Below are positions 39,384-48,105 of a stretch of DNA of 64,000 nucleotides, piece after piece. The translations under genes and the position numbers were made by a program. The number at the start of each line of letters is the position of its first letter. The stretch's first letter is position 1. This stretch comes from Mesorhizobium sp. WSM3859 (lineage in GTDB: Bacteria > Pseudomonadota > Alphaproteobacteria > Rhizobiales > Rhizobiaceae): assembly GCF_002295065.1 (NCBI RefSeq), contig NZ_NSGG01000014.1:124001-188000 (forward strand). Direction: 5' to 3'. The notes beneath the pieces are model-generated. The model was given only the letters and a program-made list of their open reading frames with translations. It searched no databases and was not told the origin of the DNA.

Positions 39384-39408
39384 GGAACATTTGGCCCCCA
39401 TGGAGGTT
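39384..39408 (+). promoter_or_regulatory. EcfG-type stress promoter (exact)
   Basis: GGAAC 39384-39388, 17 bases, GTT 39406-39408; 40 bases before the gene at 39449. The last such site found before the polysaccharide locus. Confidence 0.7.
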
Positions 39409-39448
39409 GGGTGGGCTGGTTACGGGAAAAGGGGAGCGGGAGGATGGT

Positions 39449-39676
39449 ATGCCGAATTACGAGGTTGAGGAGATTTTCGCCGGAAAGGTGATTGTCTCGC
39501 ATAAGATTGTTGCGCCCACGCCATTCCGAGCTGCAAAGCTCGCGACAAATCGCGACATCACGCTGCGGAACTCCGAAGTCCGCTGGATAAGAGTCTTTGA
39601 AGAAGACAGACGGCACCGGGCATACGAATACACCGTTATTGAGCGACCTGGGTTGGCTTCGCGTAAGCCGTCATAG
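39449..39676 (+). CDS. small hypothetical protein (75 aa)
   Basis: Start 39449 with GGGAGGA upstream. 75 residues, soluble alpha/beta (MPNYEVEEIFAGKVIVSHKI; AAKLATNRDITLRNSEVRWI). It resembles other uncharacterised rhizobial stress proteins opening MPxYEV. Function unknown. A stem-loop follows the stop. Confidence 0.65.
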   Translation: MPNYEVEEIFAGKVIVSHKIVAPTPFRAAKLATNRDITLRNSEVRWIRVFEEDRRHRAYEYTVIERPGLASRKPS

Positions 39677-40038
39677 ACCCAAACGTCTTCGATATCGTGT
39701 TTGGTCTTGTGCGTCCAAACACGATGATGCTTTTGCTGCTTCATCCGAGGAACTCTCACGCGGCTCCAGTCGGACGCTCAATAGTGAGATCTCTTCTTCC
39801 AGCCAGCATCAAACCGGCCTGAACGTTGCCGCCGGACCTGCACCGGATTGCGGCATCATAGTGCCGGCTCCTGGGGCCGAATATACTGTCATTCGAACAA
39901 ACGAGGACAAGCCCAGGCCCCCTCCGTAGCTTTGATGGCCGACTGAACACATTCCGCAGAGTGGCGGGCCATGAGAGACCATCCAAGTTCCAGCCATTTC
40001 GGGCAGCCCTCGGGCCGCTGCCTTTTGAGAGTGTCGAA
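39677..40038. other. 362-base stretch with a terminator-like hairpin
   Basis: An 11-bp stem (39694-39704 with 39715-39725, ATCGTGTTTGG and complement) is followed by a T-containing run and probably ends the 39449 transcript. Open frames across the stretch are not convincing. Confidence 0.5.
39694..39732 (+). terminator. terminator-like hairpin
   Basis: 11-bp stem with 10-base loop, 17 bases after the stop of the 75-aa gene, followed by GATGCTTTT. Confidence 0.6.
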
Positions 40039-41262
40039 ATGAAGCCGCATCTAGTCTGCGTCGGCGGCGAGGATCACGCGCTGCGGATTCCATTTCTGAT
40101 GGAGATGCGCGAGAGAGGCTTTCGGGTCACGGCCGTTTCAAGTGGCGAGGAAGCTCCATTCCAGCGGCACGGCATAGCACACCGGAGCTATAGGTTTGAC
40201 CGCTTTGCCACTGGTGCCAGCAATGCAGGCACTCTCCGAAAACTTCGCAGACTGATATTGGAACTGCATCCGGACATTGTCCAAAGTTTCGATACGAAGC
40301 CCAATCTTTTGACCCCGCTGGCGGTGCGCGGGCGGGCGCCCGTCGTCCGCACCATCAACGGGTTGGGCTGGACATTCTCATCGCTCCAGCCGCGCGCCTT
40401 GGCTCTTCGCCCGGTCTTTTGCTGCCTACAATTGCTTGCGTCGTTCTGGACTGCCGCGACAGTCTTCCAAAACCGCGACGACCAGACATTTTTTGAGCGC
40501 TATGGGCTGACCGGACACGGGGAGAGTCTTCTTATTGGCGGATCCGGCATCGACGTCGGCGCTTTCGTAGCCGCGAGACGGCTTGGTCCATCGGCGGCGA
40601 GGTTGCGTCAGGAATTCGGGCTACAATCGGCTGAAGTCGTCATGTTTGTTGGGCGTTTGACTCGTCAAAAAGGGATTCCTACCCTGCTTGCGGCGATTCC
40701 AAAAGTTGTCGCAAAAAGGCCCAATGCGCGTTTCGTCTTCGTGGGTCCATGGCACTCCGAAGGTCCTTTTGCCGTCGACCCATCGGAATTTGAGCGTTTC
40801 CAGTCTCATGTCGTCGTATTGGGGGAACGGCAGGACGTTCCTGCTCTTCTGGGCATGGCTGACATATTCGCTTTCCCAACCGAATACCGCGAGGGGATTC
40901 CGCGTGTGTTGCTGGAAGCGGGCCTAGCGGAATTGCCGACAGTTGCGTCCAGAATGCCCGGTTGTAGCGATTTCATCGAAGACGGGTGGAACGGCTATCT
41001 AGTCGAGCCGCGCGACCCGGATGGCCTCGCGGATCGCATCATCGAGCTGCTGTCGGATCGCCCCCTTGCGGCGATTCTGGGCAGCCGCTCCGCCGCAATT
41101 GTCAGGCAGCGCTTTGCGCTTCCGTTGATAGTCGACCAGTACTGCGACCTGTACGATAAAACGACTAACGCCAGATCCCAGGACGGGTCTGTTCGGTCGC
41201 GGCCCGCGACCGCGCCTCGGCGCGACCTCGCCAATCGCCGCTTGGGCGGAATGCACGGATGA
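40039..41262 (+). CDS. family 4 glycosyltransferase (407 aa)
   Basis: GT-B fold. N-terminal domain with HPDIVQSFDTKPNLL and the C-terminal domain with VVMFVGRLTRQKGIPTLLAA (residues about 195-215), FAFPTEYREGIPRVLLEAG (the E-x7-E catalytic region) and GCSDFIEDGWNGYLV. It transfers a sugar from a nucleotide donor to the growing polysaccharide repeat at the inner membrane. It starts the polysaccharide operon; its stop overlaps the next gene (ATGA). Confidence 0.9.
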   Translation: MKPHLVCVGGEDHALRIPFLMEMRERGFRVTAVSSGEEAPFQRHGIAHRSYRFDRFATGASNAGTLRKLRRLILELHPDIVQSFDTKPNLLTPLAVRGRAPVVRTINGLGWTFSSLQPRALALRPVFCCLQLLASFWTAATVFQNRDDQTFFERYGLTGHGESLLIGGSGIDVGAFVAARRLGPSAARLRQEFGLQSAEVVMFVGRLTRQKGIPTLLAAIPKVVAKRPNARFVFVGPWHSEGPFAVDPSEFERFQSHVVVLGERQDVPALLGMADIFAFPTEYREGIPRVLLEAGLAELPTVASRMPGCSDFIEDGWNGYLVEPRDPDGLADRIIELLSDRPLAAILGSRSAAIVRQRFALPLIVDQYCDLYDKTTNARSQDGSVRSRPATAPRRDLANRRLGGMHG

Positions 41263-42527
41263 CCCGAGACGCGCTCCTCGCCCTTGGCGTCGTAATGGCC
41301 GGTGCGACGCAGCTTAGCCTTCCGGGCTCCTCCTTCGGCTATGGCGAACTGCTTCTGGCCCTCTGGATAATGCTGTCGATCGGACGAATATTCGCCGGAG
41401 GGCGTACCGTACTTACACCTGCCTTGACCAAACTCGCCGGCTTCTGGCTGGTAATGACGATCGCCTTGGCTCTCGGCACCATCGTCGCCTATTTCACCTC
41501 GATCCCATACCTTACCGGGCTGGTGCACGATACCGAAGCGTATCTTCTGTTGGTTTGCATTACCTGCTTGGCCGCCGCGGAGCCCGACGCCGATCATCAT
41601 TTGCGTCGCAGTGCGTGGTGGTTGATTGCAATCGCGAATGTGACACTTGCCATTCAACTGGCTCAGGGCTGGGGATGGCTCCCCCGAGCCAATATTGAGT
41701 CATGGTACTGGGATCGCTTTCGCGGCTGGTCGGAGAATCCCAATCAACTCGCGCTCTATTGCGCGATCTTTGGTACGCTGGCTTTGCATCTCGCGACCAC
41801 TACCAGCAATGGTTGGGCCAGGTTCCTTGCCATCGCCAGCGTGTTCTTCACCTTCTACATTGGAAGGCTGACGAAGAGCGATGCCTATTTGTATACCAGC
41901 ATCCTGGCTTGCCTGACATTCCTCGGGCTAGGAATCAGGACATGGCTCAAGACGGCCGGCAACAAGGTCAGTCTTCCACGGCAAGCCCTCCTTCTATTGC
42001 TGATCGGCAGTTTTCCGCTGGCGGTCTCGATCACTCCCTACGTTCTGTCGGAGGCGAATGTCCTCGAAAGCTTCGCGAAGAGCCTGACCAAGGACAACGG
42101 CGGCGAAGCGACAGCCGAAACCGCCGAGCTGCGCTTGTATCTTTGGGGCGCCGCGCTGGAGAAAGGCGTGCAATCAGGATCGATGGGACTCGGTCCGGGT
42201 CCGCATGTCAGCCGACCCTCAACCTGGGAGAGGCAGTTTGATTTTCTGACACGACCCTTTGAGGCGCACAACACAGTACTCGATCTGTACACTCAAGGTG
42301 GTGTCATCTCGGTTCTGGCGCTGGCCTGGCTCGCCGGAACCGCCACTATGTCGGTGTGGCGCGCGAAGCTGGACGCGCTGGTGGCGCTCATGGTGTCCAT
42401 TGTCATCTTCAGCATGCCGCATCTGATCATCCGCCACCCGATCGTGTGGTTTGCGCTGACCTTGTGCCTTGTTGTGGGCAGGCCCTCGCCAGTTCGCTCC
42501 GAGGCGGGAGCCATAAAGGTGGCCTGA
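41259..42527 (+). CDS. O-antigen ligase/polymerase-like membrane protein (422 aa)
   Basis: Many hydrophobic segments (I count about ten) and a large periplasmic loop (about residues 255-345) typical of Wzy/WaaL proteins, containing ENPNQLALYC and EAHNTVLDLYTQGG, the latter resembling the conserved H of the O-antigen-ligase family. It probably polymerises or ligates the polysaccharide repeat units. Coupled to both neighbours by ATGA and TGATG overlaps. Confidence 0.8.
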   Translation: MTRDALLALGVVMAGATQLSLPGSSFGYGELLLALWIMLSIGRIFAGGRTVLTPALTKLAGFWLVMTIALALGTIVAYFTSIPYLTGLVHDTEAYLLLVCITCLAAAEPDADHHLRRSAWWLIAIANVTLAIQLAQGWGWLPRANIESWYWDRFRGWSENPNQLALYCAIFGTLALHLATTTSNGWARFLAIASVFFTFYIGRLTKSDAYLYTSILACLTFLGLGIRTWLKTAGNKVSLPRQALLLLLIGSFPLAVSITPYVLSEANVLESFAKSLTKDNGGEATAETAELRLYLWGAALEKGVQSGSMGLGPGPHVSRPSTWERQFDFLTRPFEAHNTVLDLYTQGGVISVLALAWLAGTATMSVWRAKLDALVALMVSIVIFSMPHLIIRHPIVWFALTLCLVVGRPSPVRSEAGAIKVA

Positions 42528-44524
42528 TGTGTGGGATCGCTGGAATTCTTCTCACAAGTGCCGCCGCGAATACGAAGCCGCTCGAGGCAATAAGCCAGCT
42601 GACGTCGGCGCTTCGGCACCGCGGCCCGGACGGCGAAGGACTCTGGACAGATCGTGAGGCGGGCATTGCACTTGGCCATCGGCGACTGGCGATCGTCGAC
42701 CTCTCTGCAACAGGGCGTCAGCCCATGCGGTCCGCCAGCGGCCGGTATGTGATCACCTTCAATGGCGAGATTTACAATTTCAAGGACCTGAGGCGCGAAC
42801 TTGAGGACGCCGGGCATCAGTTTCGCGGCACAGGTGACACGGAGGTGATGCTGTGTGCCATCGAGACCTGGGGCATTGAGGCCGCCCTTAAGCGCTTTGC
42901 GGGCATGTTTGCGTTTGCGTTGTGGGACCTGAAGACCAGAACCCTACATCTCGCACGGGATCGAATGGGCAAAAAGCCGCTTTATGTCGCGTTGGTCGGG
43001 CCTGCTCTTGTCTTTGCGTCCGAGCTGAAGGCGATCCGGTGCTTTCCGGGGTTCTCCGCCGAGCTTGACCTTGATGCGACCGCTGCCATGCTTTCGAGAG
43101 GGTGGGTACCGGACGATAGATGCATCTGGCAGGGTGTGATCAAGCTGCCGCCAGGCTTCCTGCTCTCGGTCAGATCCACCGATCTTGCCGAAGCCGGTGG
43201 CGCAGACGCTCTTCGCCGGCACGTTAAACAATGGTGGTCATTGGCCGGGATCGCCGCCAAAGGCCGGGAGAACCAAGTCGTCGGCAGCGACGAGGATCTG
43301 ATCGACGAACTGGACAGCCTGCTTCGGCTCGCCGTTCGCGAACGGATGATCGCTGACGTGCCATTGGGCGGCTTTTTGTCGGGTGGTGTCGACAGCTCCA
43401 CTGTGGTGGCGCTGATGCAGGCCCAATCCCGAAATCCGGTGCGCACCTTCACGGTTGCCTTCGCGGAGGGTGGCTTCGACGAGGCGCCTTATGCGGCCGA
43501 AGTAGCAAGGCACCTGGGGACCGATCACACAGAACTTCACCTTTCACCGGCCGCTGCGCGCGAGGTCATTCCAGAATTGCCGCGTATCTGGGACGAGCCT
43601 TTCGCCGATGAATCGCAGATTCCAACGCTGCTAGTGGCGCGGCTGGCCCGCCAGCACGTGACCGTGGCGCTGTCGGGTGACGGTGGCGATGAATGTTTCG
43701 CGGGGTATGGCCGCCATTTCATGGCCGAGACGCTGAACCGGCACCAGGGGCTGCCTATACAACTGCGCCGGACGTTGGCAGCCGGGGCACGGTTGCTTGC
43801 CCGCGCGTTCCGTTCCGATATCGTTGAAAACCTGCCGCTTTCAGCGAATATGCGGCATGCGTTACGGAGCGATCGGCTCGATCGACTTGCTCCGCTGCTC
43901 GCCGCAACCAGCGAAGACGAGTTGTATCAGAGGTTGGGGGGATCGGCGGTCGAAAACCTCGCCCGGCAGAAGCTCCCCGCATCGAGCGATGCTGCACCGC
44001 AGCTCGACGGGTTGCTTTCGCGTCTCTTGTACGACGACATGACGGGTTACCTGCCCGGCGACATTCTGGTGAAGCTGGACCGTGCCACTATGGCCAATGG
44101 CCTCGAGGGACGATGCCCACTGCTCGATCATCGGGTTGTCGAATTTGCGTGGCGCCTTCCATCCAACCTGAAGGTTCGCGATGGGGGCGGCAAGTGGATC
44201 CTTCGTCACTTGCTGCGGCGCTATGTTCCGGAGCGCCTGATCGACAGGCCAAAGCAAGGTTTCGACGTGCCCATAGCAGTCTGGCTGAGGGGCCCGCTGC
44301 GCATCTGGGCCAACGACCTTATCGCCGGCATGCGCAATTCCGGAGACCGCATATTCGACCTTGCGAAGGTGGATGCGCGTTGGCGCGACCACCTCGAGGG
44401 CAGGCACGACCATTCGCGCGAATTGTGGCCGGCCCTCATGTTCCAGGGCTGGCACGAAGAGGCGAGCAGGTCGCGGGTCTCAGAAGCGGGGCTTTCTCAA
44501 GTGCCAGAACTTACAGGAGTATAA
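42527..44524 (+). CDS. asnB: asparagine synthase, glutamine-hydrolysing (665 aa)
   Basis: The N-terminal glutaminase begins MCGIAGILL with the catalytic Cys2, followed by LRHRGPDGEGLW. The C-terminal synthetase has the PP-loop LSGGVDSSTVVALM (residues about 285-298) and LSGDGGDECFAGYGR. In polysaccharide loci such enzymes often amidate a sugar acid rather than making free asparagine. Translation is coupled to the upstream polymerase gene (TGATG). A specific substrate cannot be assigned. Confidence 0.85.
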   Translation: MCGIAGILLTSAAANTKPLEAISQLTSALRHRGPDGEGLWTDREAGIALGHRRLAIVDLSATGRQPMRSASGRYVITFNGEIYNFKDLRRELEDAGHQFRGTGDTEVMLCAIETWGIEAALKRFAGMFAFALWDLKTRTLHLARDRMGKKPLYVALVGPALVFASELKAIRCFPGFSAELDLDATAAMLSRGWVPDDRCIWQGVIKLPPGFLLSVRSTDLAEAGGADALRRHVKQWWSLAGIAAKGRENQVVGSDEDLIDELDSLLRLAVRERMIADVPLGGFLSGGVDSSTVVALMQAQSRNPVRTFTVAFAEGGFDEAPYAAEVARHLGTDHTELHLSPAAAREVIPELPRIWDEPFADESQIPTLLVARLARQHVTVALSGDGGDECFAGYGRHFMAETLNRHQGLPIQLRRTLAAGARLLARAFRSDIVENLPLSANMRHALRSDRLDRLAPLLAATSEDELYQRLGGSAVENLARQKLPASSDAAPQLDGLLSRLLYDDMTGYLPGDILVKLDRATMANGLEGRCPLLDHRVVEFAWRLPSNLKVRDGGGKWILRHLLRRYVPERLIDRPKQGFDVPIAVWLRGPLRIWANDLIAGMRNSGDRIFDLAKVDARWRDHLEGRHDHSRELWPALMFQGWHEEASRSRVSEAGLSQVPELTGV

Positions 44525-44525
44525 G

Positions 44526-46760
44526 ATGGAAGGGTCCAAAGTTAGCCGCATCCATCTTCCGCACGCCACCGAAGTGCCTCCCCCCTTAGGCGAAATCAAC
44601 CCTCGCATAAGACGGCCGTTGGGAGAGCTGATGGACACGCAAACGCCGCTCCATCAGCTCGTCACGACCCTGCAACGAAAAAGATGGTTCCTGCTTGCCA
44701 TGATCCTCGCAGGCGGTGTCCTTGCCGCGGCTTTGGGTCTTGCGCGGCCGCCCTTGTACGAGGCCACCGCACAGGTGCTCGTTGATACGCCCAGCAGGGC
44801 GGCCCCAGCCGGCGGCTTGAGTTCCACCCAGGATTTGCTGGAATCCAGCATTGACGACCATATAACCATGCTCTCGTCGCAGAGCCATCTGCGGAGCGTG
44901 GTGGCGGAGTTGCGCAAAGTTGATGCCGCCAATGTTGCTGGAGCCGCCGACGCCACACACCAAGCCGATGTCGCGCCCGCCACCTCCTCTCCTGATCCTG
45001 CTCGCTTCGAGCCATCGCGCTCAGCTCTAGACGGTCTGCTGGCGAAAATCTGGCCGCGAAGCACGCCGGCGGATCCGGATGCGGCTGAACTGAAGCTGCT
45101 GCGGGACGGCATAAGGATTGGGCAGGAATTGAGGTCTAGAGTTATCAGTATCGGCTTTTCCGACAAGGATCCAACACGAGCCGCTCTGGTGGCCAATACA
45201 TTTGTCCAAGTATATATCGCCGATCTTGCAAGGAGAAATCAGGTTTCCGACCAACAGGAACTCGACTCGGTTGTTGCCGCGCTGCCGTCTACACGAGAGA
45301 GTCTCGCAGAAGCGACGGATCGCCTGGAACGGTATCGGCTGAGCCATGGCGCAGTCGATCAAGGTGCGGCAGACAACGCGGCCAGGGAGGCAGCCGAGCT
45401 CACGCAGCAGATCTCGATGTCCAAAGCTGACCTCGCCGCGCAGGAATCCCGCCTTAGCCGCATTCAGGACCTTCGCAAGCAGAACGCACCAATTGCATCG
45501 CTGGCCCAAGCAATCGGTACGCCCGAATTGGCCGATCTTGCGGCTCGCCAGGCCGGCGCGCCGGCGGACAAGGACCTGAGCAAAGCGATTGACAGCGCGG
45601 TAGAGCAAGGTCTCGCTCGTGTTGCCGCTGAGGTTGACATCTATCGCGCTCAGGTCGGGGCCCTTGAAGATCGCAAGAAAGTTCTCGATGCGGTTGTGGC
45701 CGATACAGCCGGTCGGCTCTCAGGCTTGCGCGCGCTCGAGCCGCAGGTGAGCATCCTGACGCAGCGATACAATGATCTGTTGGCCCGTCAACAGGACTTG
45801 AAGCGGCTGATTGCAAATCCATCCCCCGGAGTCGGGATTCTTTCCGCGGCGTGGCCGCCTGTCAATCCAATAACCCTTCCGCCGATTTTCCTCGTTCCGC
45901 CGGGGATGATCGTGTTCGGCCTGATCGGAGGAATTCTCTTGCTTCTCCACCGACACTTCGATCGCACTTTGCGCGGCGAGGCTGAAGCCGAAGCAGCGCT
46001 CGGGGTTCCGTGCCTGGCGCTTATCCCTCAGGCTGCCGCCACGCACGCCAAGCGACTGAGGCAGCTGGTGCTAGGCCAGCAGGAGTCGGGATACAGCCGT
46101 GCCGTGACGTCGCTGCTTGTCGCGGCGGCACCAAGTCAATTGAGCGCTCGCTCCTCGCAGATCATCCTTGTGACTTCCAGCACGCCCGAAGATGGGGCGA
46201 CCGAACTCGCATGGAGCTTGGCGTTGGCTGCGACGCGCCTTGGCGGCCGAGTCCTCGTGGTCGATCTCGAACCCAAGGGCGCTCGACTCACCCTTGAGTT
46301 TCTGAACCAGTATGGTGGGCCTAAGGCTCGCCATTCCTTCGCGGATTATATTCGCGACCGGAGCACCTTGGGGGATGCTGTCACCGGCATACCTGAAGTC
46401 GGCATCGACCTGATGACCCTCGGCCCTTCTGAGGATCTGCTGACCCTGCTGGCGCGCGGGAACGGGTCCGAAGTGACGGAGGATCTGCACTCGGTTTATC
46501 GCGTCGTCATCTTAAATGGCCCATCGGGGCTTGGCAGGCCGGAAGCCAGGTTCCTCACCGAATGGGCGGACGTGGTGCTTTTCGCCGTCCGGTGGGCCAA
46601 AACGCGACGCCATGTCGCTCGCGGTGTGCTGGAACTGCTTCAGGCAGATGGTGCTGTTCCGGTGCCCGTCGGGAGTGTTCTTACGCGGGTGAATCTCAGA
46701 AAGCATGCTGGATACCGGCTCGGCGACAGCGCCGACCTCCTGCGGGAGAAGGTGACTTGA
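44526..46760 (+). CDS. Wzz/GumC-like polysaccharide co-polymerase with degenerate ATP-binding domain (744 aa)
   Basis: Two membrane helices (residues about 57-78 and 455-480, the latter after a Pro-rich PITLPPIFLVPPG) flank a long periplasmic coiled coil. The C-terminal cytoplasmic domain (about 540-740) has the BY-kinase fold but lacks a working P-loop: the Walker A site reads TSSTPEDGATELAWSLA, without G-K-S/T. Walker A' is VLVVDLEPKG. No C-terminal Tyr cluster is present. It therefore controls chain length or export but is unlikely to be an active tyrosine kinase. Confidence 0.85.
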   Translation: MEGSKVSRIHLPHATEVPPPLGEINPRIRRPLGELMDTQTPLHQLVTTLQRKRWFLLAMILAGGVLAAALGLARPPLYEATAQVLVDTPSRAAPAGGLSSTQDLLESSIDDHITMLSSQSHLRSVVAELRKVDAANVAGAADATHQADVAPATSSPDPARFEPSRSALDGLLAKIWPRSTPADPDAAELKLLRDGIRIGQELRSRVISIGFSDKDPTRAALVANTFVQVYIADLARRNQVSDQQELDSVVAALPSTRESLAEATDRLERYRLSHGAVDQGAADNAAREAAELTQQISMSKADLAAQESRLSRIQDLRKQNAPIASLAQAIGTPELADLAARQAGAPADKDLSKAIDSAVEQGLARVAAEVDIYRAQVGALEDRKKVLDAVVADTAGRLSGLRALEPQVSILTQRYNDLLARQQDLKRLIANPSPGVGILSAAWPPVNPITLPPIFLVPPGMIVFGLIGGILLLLHRHFDRTLRGEAEAEAALGVPCLALIPQAAATHAKRLRQLVLGQQESGYSRAVTSLLVAAAPSQLSARSSQIILVTSSTPEDGATELAWSLALAATRLGGRVLVVDLEPKGARLTLEFLNQYGGPKARHSFADYIRDRSTLGDAVTGIPEVGIDLMTLGPSEDLLTLLARGNGSEVTEDLHSVYRVVILNGPSGLGRPEARFLTEWADVVLFAVRWAKTRRHVARGVLELLQADGAVPVPVGSVLTRVNLRKHAGYRLGDSADLLREKVT

Positions 46761-46885
46761 GGGCCGCAGGCTCGCTCTGGCGATTTCTTTGCGATCACTC
46801 TTAGCGCGCCTTTCGTCCGTTCGCACGACGGCGGCCTAAGTCCGAGCTGATAGAACAATATCAGCCAGCACCCGAGGGGGATGCC

Positions 46886-47902
46886 GTGTCCAATATAGCA
46901 AATGGCCCGTCACAGGGCCTGCCGCATTTGCCCTACCTGGACGGTTGGCGCGCCGTCGCAGTCATCGGTGTCTTGCTGGATCACTATCTCGCATCCCGGT
47001 TTATTAACCCCGGTCGCTTTGGCGTGGAGATGTTCTTCGTTCTCAGTGGTCTGCTGATGGCAGACATACTGTTTGTGAGACAGATGGTCTTGCCGAAATT
47101 CTTTGGTCGGCGGATAGCGCGTGTCTATCCCGCCCTCTTTGCGTTCCTGTCTGCGATGGCGGTGGCCGGTGGCGCCGGCCTTTGGCCAGCAGACTGGCAA
47201 CATCTGCTCAGTGCATCCACGTTTACATACAACTACTATGTGCTCGTAGCCGGGCGCACCGCCTTCCTCGACCACATATGGTCGCTATGCGTCGAAGAGC
47301 ACACCTATGTGATCTTGGCAGCCATTGCCGCGATTAGCCGCAGATCCCAAGTGACCGGGGGCATCCTGTGCCTGTCGCTTGCGGCGCTTGCATGGAGCGA
47401 CGGCGCTATCCGAACGCTGCTTGGCGGCGGCTACTACGACGTCTACTGGCGCACCGACGTACGTGCTGCCTCAATCCTCATGGCCGCCGGTGTCTATCTT
47501 CTGTTCCGTTCACGCAAGGTACCATCCTGGGCGCCGATTGCCCTTGGGGTTACCGCAGTCCTTTTCAATTTCGAACTCGTTCCTGACCCACTCAAATACG
47601 GGGTCGGAAGTGTCCTTCTTGCCCTGGCCTTGGTCTATGTTGGGCAAGCCCACGCGGCCTTCCTTCGCCTGCTCGGTTCGAAACCTCTGGTAATCGTCGG
47701 CATGCTGTCTTTCTCATTGTATCTGTGGCAGCAGCCCTTTGCTCAGTTTCCGGGGATAGCTGGAAGGCTTCTCGGTCTTGGAGCCGCCATCGCACTGTCG
47801 GTGTTGAGTTACTTTGTTGTCGAACGACCGGCGCGTCGTTACATCAACAGCCAGCTCGAACGCTTGGGATCGGCTTCGGTTCTTCGTCCAGTTGACGTTT
47901 GA
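46886..47902 (+). CDS. acyltransferase 3 family membrane protein (338 aa)
   Basis: GTG start. About ten transmembrane segments. Family motifs: YLDGWRAVAVIGVLLDHY with the key His (near residue 36), GRFGVEMFFVLSGLLM, and RRIARVYPALF. Proteins of this family O-acetylate or O-succinylate exopolysaccharides at the inner membrane. It follows the wzz gene after 125 bases. Confidence 0.9.
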   Translation: MSNIANGPSQGLPHLPYLDGWRAVAVIGVLLDHYLASRFINPGRFGVEMFFVLSGLLMADILFVRQMVLPKFFGRRIARVYPALFAFLSAMAVAGGAGLWPADWQHLLSASTFTYNYYVLVAGRTAFLDHIWSLCVEEHTYVILAAIAAISRRSQVTGGILCLSLAALAWSDGAIRTLLGGGYYDVYWRTDVRAASILMAAGVYLLFRSRKVPSWAPIALGVTAVLFNFELVPDPLKYGVGSVLLALALVYVGQAHAAFLRLLGSKPLVIVGMLSFSLYLWQQPFAQFPGIAGRLLGLGAAIALSVLSYFVVERPARRYINSQLERLGSASVLRPVDV

Positions 47903-48008
47903 TGACTTTGCAGTTCAGGGTGGCCAGCGACAAAAGGCCGTTTCAAGCGTTCCTTCGTTGGCATGGCGAAAGGCATTGGAAATAACTGACAAGACACCGA
48001 CCAATGCT

Positions 48009-48027
48009 CATCGCGACGCGCTTTAAG
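48009..48027 (+). repeat. partial copy of the rhizobial palindromic repeat
   Basis: Bases 48009-48027 match one arm of the element at 25337-25380 (GCGACGCGCTTTAAG core). The other arm is missing, so it is a truncated remnant. Confidence 0.5.
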
Positions 48028-48105
48028 TGCGAGGCTCCTACCGAGGGGCCCCGAACGACTTCGGGCCGAATCCGTTATGCACGTTCCTGGAACTGGTCTG
48101 GCCGT

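Noticed and set aside
39597..39929. A 110-codon plus-strand frame after the 75-aa gene
   Set aside because: It crosses a terminator-like hairpin and has no start signal.
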